From Larus michahellis (lineage: Eukaryota; Chordata; Aves; Charadriiformes; Laridae), in the NCBI RefSeq assembly GCF_964199755.1, contig NC_133896.1, positions 91,434,215-91,498,214 on the forward strand: a stretch of 64,000 nt of DNA, written 5' to 3'. The notes under the pieces were generated by a model. That model did not search any database, was not told the origin of the DNA, and saw only the letters and a list, made by a program, of their open reading frames with translations. The position numbers and the translations under genes are program-made. Every line of letters starts with the position of its first letter. Position 1 is the first letter of the stretch. Shown piece after piece: positions 57,807 through 64,000 of this stretch.

Positions 57807-58029
57807 CCAATGGGGAGGCGGGCTCCGCCTCGCCTGCCTGGCCCCGCCCTGATGTAGCCCCGCCCCCGGGAAGCGGTTCCTCCAATCATCGGGCGGCGGG
57901 GGGCAGCCCCGCGGCACCGCCCACTCGCGGGGTAACCTTTGCCTTAGTGAGAGCAGGGCCCTGCCCCGCTGCCACCGGCTGTCCAATCGGAGGCGCCGAG
58001 GGGGCGTGGCCTGCCCGGTCGCAGCCAAT
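57807..58029 (+). promoter_or_regulatory. LPCAT3: Cluster of four CCAAT (NF-Y type) boxes
   Basis: Four CCAAT cores, all on the plus strand, are spaced 75, 101 and 42 bp apart and end 100 bp before the LPCAT3 start codon. Two are in the longer NF-Y-like context CAGCCAATGGG. Multiple spaced CCAAT boxes are typical of NF-Y-driven housekeeping promoters. Confidence 0.6.
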
Positions 58030-58128
58030 GGGTGCGGAGGGGGCCGCGAGGCGTGCGGGGGCCGTGGTGGCTGGTGCCGCTGCCGGGTTCGAGGAGCAAC
58101 CGGCCGGCGAGGGCGGCCGGGGGAGAAG

Positions 58129-58225
58129 ATGGCGATGGCGGGGTCCGGCTGGGGCCTGGCCCAGGTGGCCGAGGCCCTGGGCTCGTCGGAGCAGGCGCTG
58201 CGCCTCATCGTGTCCATCCTGATGG
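58129..58225 (+). CDS. LPCAT3: LPCAT3 (lysophospholipid acyltransferase 5) coding exon 1, 5'-partial gene
   Basis: ATG at 58129 opens a 97-nt coding exon ending in the donor GTAAGG. It encodes 32 residues, from MAMAGSGWG to LGSSEQALRLIVSILM. Human LPCAT3 has LGASEQALRLIISIFLG at the end of the same exon, which is the basis for the call. The enzyme is an ER membrane-bound O-acyltransferase (MBOAT family) that re-acylates lysophosphatidylcholine with polyunsaturated acyl chains. The exon ends before the first transmembrane region, so no catalytic residue is in the window. Another in-frame ATG lies two codons later. Position and strand next to C1S match human 12p13. Confidence 0.9.
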
Positions 58226-61200
58226 GTAAGGGAGGGCGGAAAGCGCGGCGGTGGGGGGTGACGGGTCTGGCGCCCCGGGCAGGGCGCACCGCCCTCTGTG
58301 GGGCCGGGCGACCCAGCCGCTCCGCCAGCGGGCCGTGCCGGGGCCGGGGCTGGGCAGCGCCTTGCCGGTGGGGAGCCGCACCTGTGTCAGTGCTGCCGTG
58401 CCAGGCCACGTGTGGGCGCGGAACCGGCGGGCGAGCCCCCCGCCGATACCGGCCCCGCCCCAGAACGCCCCGGCCCGGCCCGGCCCGGGCGGCGGAGGGT
58501 GGCCTGTGCCCGGTAGCTTGGGACCTGCCTCGCAGGGAGCTGTCGGGGCGGGAGACCTGGGCGACCCTCCGGCTTTCCCAGTGAAGCGGGGCGGGACAGC
58601 CGGTGGGTGTCCCCGCAGGGAGGTGGGGGCTCGGTGCCGGCAGGCTGCCTCCGGGGCGGCGGGGAGAGCCCGGGCGTGGAGACCTGCGGAGCTAGTGGCC
58701 GTGGTGAGGAACGAGTCCCGTTCAGGTCTGTTTCTTGAGAGGTGGTTTGGGCACAAGAAGTTTGGTTGGGAATGGCCCCGCTGCCTTTGCCACGACATTC
58801 CCCAGGAGCAGGTGTCCGGAGGGGTGCACGCTTTGGAATCTCCACAACCCCTCTGAGATGTTGCCCCATCCAAGCGGCATCTGTCTCTGCCAAGGGACGT
58901 TTTTAGCGTCGGCAGCAATCACGGAGCTATGTGGGAGTGGCGTGCTATCACGGGGACTACCAGGTAGGGTGAGCGAAGCCTGTGAGCTCAGTGGCCAGAA
59001 GACCTGGGATGTTGTGGTGCGCTCCACCTGCAGTGCGAGGCATGTTGCAAAACACAGGCTTCTTATGCTTATCTCAACATGAGATAGTTAAGTCGCATGT
59101 AAAATGGTTAAGGCAGGGCTAGGGCTACGATGTGGGCTAATAATTGAGGGGGAGGTTATAGCTCCCAAAACATTAATTCAAATGTATGTACACATGCTGT
59201 CTGCATAAATGTGTGCAGATGCACAATGAAACTTTGGGCTTTGAAAGCTTTCGGTGGTGTAGTCACCTAGCAGAAAGGAATGAACCGAAAAGTATTTTTG
59301 AAAGGGTACAGCTGCTACTGTGTCATCTGTCAAAATAAAGTTCCTCTGGCTAACTAGAAGCCTAATTTTTAAAAAGGGATGCAAGAAAAGTTGTGTCACT
59401 TCATAGCTGTGGTCTGGACCAGACTGGTTTCTGTCCTGTTTAATCTACGATGTATAAGGTCAAACTGAACCAAAACATTCTTCATGTCAAAGGTAAATAT
59501 AGGGGATTGAACTATCATTTTGAACTTAACTTAGAAGTTAGTTAAACCAAACTTCTTATGTAACGAAAAAAATAATAGGAAACATATACGGGACATGCAC
59601 ATAAGTCAGCGTGAATTAATCTAGCAGCTCCCCAGAGCTGAACGGGAAAAGTCCTGCTTTCCTTTCTCCCACGTCTGTCTCTGGTACTTTAATTGTGATC
59701 TGATTGAATTTACTTGCCTGGCAGAAACCTAAACCAGAAAAAGCAGATAGTTTACTACCAGGTCAGTCAACCAGCCAAGGGACTAGTCTAACAAGTGCTG
59801 ATGCAGAAAAGGCGTTAGAGAGCGTGTGTGGAGGCAGACACACAGAGTGGTGTGATGCCTTTGCAGAAGGCACCTTGAACATACTCTCAGGGTTCCCTCT
59901 TACTATCCATACGCTAGAACTCGACACTGGAAGGCTATTTCCTGCTTGATGTCCCATGGGTGAGCAAAACCACTTACTACTTTGAAAGGAACCGCAGATA
60001 ATTATCATCTTAATGGTAAGAAGAAGTGCCCACTGCAGTCAGGAGATTCATTAAGTCCGAGATTCATGCGTGTTGTTACAAATGTCCCACAAACAGTGTT
60101 GACACAAAGCAACTGAGATGGCACAGTGTCCCTTCCTGATGTAGGCCTCTGTCTACTTTGCATAAAGTCTTAATGGATCTTTACCATTTCTATTAAAAGT
60201 CTGGGAGGCCACTCACATCTTTCCCCTGCATACCTGAAATGTATACCAAACCGGGAGGCTAGAGCTGCACCTTTCCTTGTCCTTTCTCCCTTGCTCCGTA
60301 TCTCTTAATTACATGCAATTGAAGGCATAACTTCAGACGGAAGGCTTAAAGGCATGCAAAACAACCTCGCCTCTAGTTTGGTACTCTTGCACATCATGTA
60401 GATTGAACCACTTGGGCAGAGGGGATTGACTCCAGCTTTCCTGCTTAATAGACGGGTAGTAAAGCATTATACCATTGCATTAAAAGGAAGCGACAAGCAC
60501 CACTCTGAGCAACATGAGAGTAGAGTGAGAAGAGTTCCTTAACCTGGCACTAATGTGAAAAGAAATTTTCATTTAATTGCAGCTTAGCTTGTAGTCCTTT
60601 TAATGTGACTAAAAGCCTTGAGCTTGTTAGTAATGCAACTAGTGCTGATGACCACTTGATAGGATGGCATGGGGTATAAATGAAAGGCATTTCCAGAAGC
60701 TGGAATGGCATTAGGACAGGTAAGGTATGGCTTTTCCTTCACTTCCTCAGTTTCAGGTGTTTGCATAGATTCAGGAAGAAAATTATTTTTGTTGGCTGCA
60801 GCTAATACTGCTGAATTGTTTCAGAACACGACCCCGAGGATGAAGCGCAGTCTTCTGTTCCAAAGATGGATTAAAAAGCTGTTGCTTATTTCCCCCTCTG
60901 TGATGCAGTTCACCATCTACACTGTGCAGTTCTGCTGCGACAGCTGTTTCTAGGGTCTCAGTGTTCAGGAGATCACCAGAAACTAGTAAAAATAACCTTT
61001 TGAAAAAGGAAGAATCGCAAAGGGCTTTTTAACTTCTTACATTAATTTCTGGAGAAAGATGAATTATTGTTGAAAAAATAGCCTGAATGGACTCTCTTGA
61101 TTTTGAATAAGAGCGTTCACTTGGTCATGATCTGAAATAACCAAGCCAGGTCACTTTAAACTGTTAAAATGAAAAAAAATGACTCCTGAAAAAATTGACT

Positions 61201-64000
61201 ACTGAAAAAAAAAAAAAAACCCAACTAAATACAGGGGAGAACGAGAGAAAGAGGAAGGAAGAGCAACCAAGAACAGAAATTGGAGTAGTCCTAAAGAGCA
61301 CCACATTTTCTCAGTGAAGGAGTGAAGAATTTAACAGCACGCTGCTGAGTACATGATGGGGTTTTTAGTCACAGTTTTGTATTTAAATCAGAGACACCTT
61401 TTATACATCCTGCAATTTTGAAGCAGAGCATACAAATAGAGTCCATTATTCAGATTGCACAAGATTAAAAACTAACTTCAGACTTCCTGTATGTGAAGAT
61501 TTGCATAAACAACCTTTGAAGAAATTAGGCTGCAATTTGGCGGTATTATCAACAGCAGTAATACTTAAAGCATAGTTCTGGACCCTGTCATTTAAAAAAA
61601 ATTTGGTATGTCTAGTACGCTAATGCCTGTCAATCATATGAAAATGTCTTTTGAGACATTTGCATTCTCTCTCTTGCAAAGATTCTACTTTCCATTCTTC
61701 AGGAGGTCCAGGGCCGCGTGTTCCCCCAGGAGAAACTCTGTCTTTAGGTCAGCTTGGAAGACACCAATGCTTTCAGCTCCGTACCAACAGAGTTACTTGC
61801 CATTTGGCAGAGTAAGCAGCCTGAACCTATGCTTCCTCGCCTCTCGGAGGAGAACGGGAGGGAGCCCCTCCAGCGGTGCAAAGGAGAGAAAAGTGCTGCT
61901 TCTCCTGTCCTCCCGTGAGAGGAGACAGATTTCTCTCCTGCTGTCACTGCTCAAACCGTATGTGAGGATACAGAAGGCCTCATGACACTGCATTTAAAAC
62001 TTTATCTTGATCTTACTTCTTGTGTGGCTGTATGATCCCAAAGAATTAAAGGCGTTTATCTGGCCATACTGTTATACAGTGGCTTGCAAGCTGCCTGACA
62101 TGTTCTGCTGCATAACATGGAGGGGGGCCAACATGCTGTTTAGAGCCCTGAGCCAGAAGTGGCCCTGCTGATCTGCCCAGAACTGCCAGGAAAAGCACTG
62201 TGGAAGTGTTCCCTCATCTACAGACAGAGCAGTGACCTGCAGAAATCAACACATTCCTACTGAATAGGTGCCAGAAACCATCTGCTTTGCTTGCAAGTGG
62301 TCTTATCTCCTCCTCTCCTACCTCTCAACAATTTGTTTTACGTCCTCGGCTTATTCCCGTTCTCTGCGTCTTGTAGAATTTTAGGCTCAGTGAAATTCTG
62401 CCTGTGGTCACCCATAGCTGATGAGTTATCCCAAATCAAGTGCCCAGCTGGTCGGCCAAGCAAGAACCTTGCTGAAGGGGAGGCAAACAACTGGTTCAAA
62501 TGGGTAAGAGATGGGAGAAGTTGTAAGAGGCAGCACCATCCTATCACAAGGTGCTAAAACCAGCCCTGTCACAGAGCACTTTTTTCACAGAGCTGCCTTT
62601 TTTAAACTCTCAACTTCAAATACATCTCGTTCCTTAAATAATAATAAATAAAAAAAGAGGGTTGCGTGATGCTACACACTGACTGTGCCTACATTAGCAA
62701 ATAAAATGTCACAGTAGGAGCAGACCTGTAGAGCTGACTAGTTTGTGTGCGGTACCTGATGTCCTAGCTGTGTGGGTTTGGGGCATTTGCTTTGCATTGG
62801 CTTCAGTCCAGTCATAAAGACTGAGCGCCCATTGGAGTGCATTTTCAGTTCAGTTTTGTCAGAAGAGAGTCCTCTTCACATGCTTTGAGACAGTTCTGCT
62901 ATGTAAGCTAAAGCACTGTAAGTGGACTTCAAAAGTACACTCCTGGGCTGAATTAAAATACTCATATATATGCACCCAGTGTTCAACAAGGTGTGGGACT
63001 TTTGCAGTATTATAGACAGAAAAAGAGAATATCTTTGAAGTCAGAATATTAGGTAAGGCTTATATTTTAACATGTCTTTTTCCTGTTGTCCCCTTCGTTT
63101 CAGTTTTAGCATTCTAATGAGAAAAAACAGAGACAATCGATCTGCTGGATGTTAACAAAGGTGGAGTTAGCTCATCAGCAAAAGGGAGAAGGGGAAAAAT
63201 AGTCTGATCTGCTGTCTTGAAGATGAAACGAAGGGGAAATAAAGGGAGCAGAGATGAAAAGAATGTTTCTGGTGTTCTTATTTGCAGCTTTATCGCTGGA
63301 AAAAGACAGGTATCTTAATCACCCATTCCAGAAGACAGCAAACTTGACAGCACTATTTTTGCTTGGAATTTGCTTTTCCTTCTGCCTAATCCAGCTTCTT
63401 GATCATTTACTTCTTTTGCTCAATTAGATTCTTGTATCGGTGGACAACCTGGGCGCCGTGCAGTTACCCTCCCAAATGGCTGTGGCGAAGAAGCTGGCTT
63501 TGTCCTTTCCTTCCAGCGCTGGGGTTCTCTTAACCAGGGATCATCCTCATATTCCTCTGAAGGGGGGGGGGGGGGGAAAAAAAGGAGGCATTTATCAGCA
63601 GCAGCATGTCTTGGCTAATTTGTCCCTTTTATATCAATTGCTAATTCCCTCCTATAGAAGGTCTATCTAGAGGCAAAAAATCAACTCTGCGTGCAAACTG
63701 CCTTTTGACTCCATGGTGCATGGAGAAGGAGAATTGGAGGTCAAGAATTGTAGGATCGGGAGGTCACCTTCTGTTTTCTCCCAGAGTTATTACAGCTGGT
63801 TTCCCGCCGGGGTCCGCTCTGCCGGAGGGAGCTGTGAAAGCGGAGTTTGTCAGACCGGGGAGCTCCCGTCCCTCGGCAGCAAGGAGCCGGGAACTCCAGC
63901 CCTGCCATTTCCCAATGGCGAAAGCAAAGCAGGGCCGACATATCCGAACGTGACAGCCAGGTGTGCTTCCAAAACTGCTCCCCAGCTTTTTGTTGCGCTG
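58226..64000 (+). other. LPCAT3: LPCAT3 intron 1 (to window end)
   Basis: Exon 2 of LPCAT3 should begin with sequence like GYPFALFYRHYLF. I did not find it, so intron 1 runs past the window end. The stretch contains A runs (61207-61220 and 62640-62655 region), a G run at 63564-63577 and no recognisable coding exon, RNA gene or intact mobile element. Confidence 0.6.

Larger units (their letters stand above)
57550..58700. promoter_or_regulatory. LPCAT3: LPCAT3 CpG-island promoter
   Basis: Dense CpG and GC boxes (CCCCGCCC near 57843 and 57859) surround LPCAT3 exon 1. No TATA box is evident. Four CCAAT boxes in the same orientation lie at 57807-57811, 57882-57886, 57983-57987 and 58025-58029, all within 325 bp of the ATG. 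Confidence 0.8.

Noticed and set aside
57049-57885. 278-codon minus-strand frame near the LPCAT3 promoter
   Set aside because: Half lies in CR1 sequence and half in the CpG island; no protein similarity recognised.
58226-64000. LPCAT3 exon 2
   Set aside because: Searched for sequence encoding a GYPFALFYR-like start on the plus strand and did not find it; intron 1 appears to extend past the window.
1-64000. tRNA, rRNA, snoRNA or microRNA genes; CRISPR arrays; prokaryotic-type operons
   Set aside because: None recognised by eye; the window is vertebrate nuclear DNA and small RNAs would need covariance-model or expression evidence.

Overview
This is a window of bird nuclear DNA. Genes are intron-rich with GT-AG splicing, CR1 LINE fragments with avian-type 3' ends are present, and promoters are CpG-rich. 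The gene set and orientations match the mammalian LPCAT3-C1S-C1R-RBP5-CLSTN3 block of human 12p13. I rebuilt exons by hand from splice sites, reading-frame continuity and remembered family sequences. No database was searched. Across all five host genes every exon junction keeps frame.

Layout, left to right. Positions 3150-5741 (+) hold the last six coding exons of a mitochondrial pyrimidine-nucleotide carrier of the SLC25A33/SLC25A36 type; its first exon was not found. Positions 7589-22785 (-) hold a complete calsyntenin-3 gene, CLSTN3 (18 coding exons, 978 aa). Its 3' end lies tail to tail with the carrier. A CpG island at about 22.43-23.87 kb separates CLSTN3 from the divergent RBP5 gene (23852-25391, +; 4 exons, 135 aa). 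A 4.9 kb gap follows, holding a decayed retrovirus-like stretch. C1R (30324-37177, +; 11 coding exons, 712 aa) and C1S (41029-49182, -; 11 coding exons, 689 aa) lie tail to tail. They encode the two serine proteases of the complement C1 complex. A 9 kb gap with CR1 pieces and an orphan GC-rich island precedes the LPCAT3 promoter island. Only coding exon 1 of LPCAT3 (58129-58225, +) is in the window. The rest, to 64000, is LPCAT3 intron 1.

How the genes relate. C1r and C1s are partners: C1r activates itself and then cleaves C1s, and both keep an intact catalytic triad and activation site. RBP5 (retinoid carriage), CLSTN3 (synaptic adhesion and kinesin-1 cargo linkage), LPCAT3 (phospholipid remodelling) and the nucleotide carrier have unrelated jobs. 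What they share is ancestry. The trio SLC25A33/36-like, calsyntenin and cellular retinol-binding protein recurs on human 1p36 (SLC25A33, CLSTN1, RBP7, with MASP2 nearby) and 3q (SLC25A36, CLSTN2, RBP1/RBP2, with MASP1 further away). The carrier here is therefore probably the third whole-genome-duplication copy, apparently missing from the human 12p13 copy of the block. I regard this as the most interesting observation. I found no novel molecular system.
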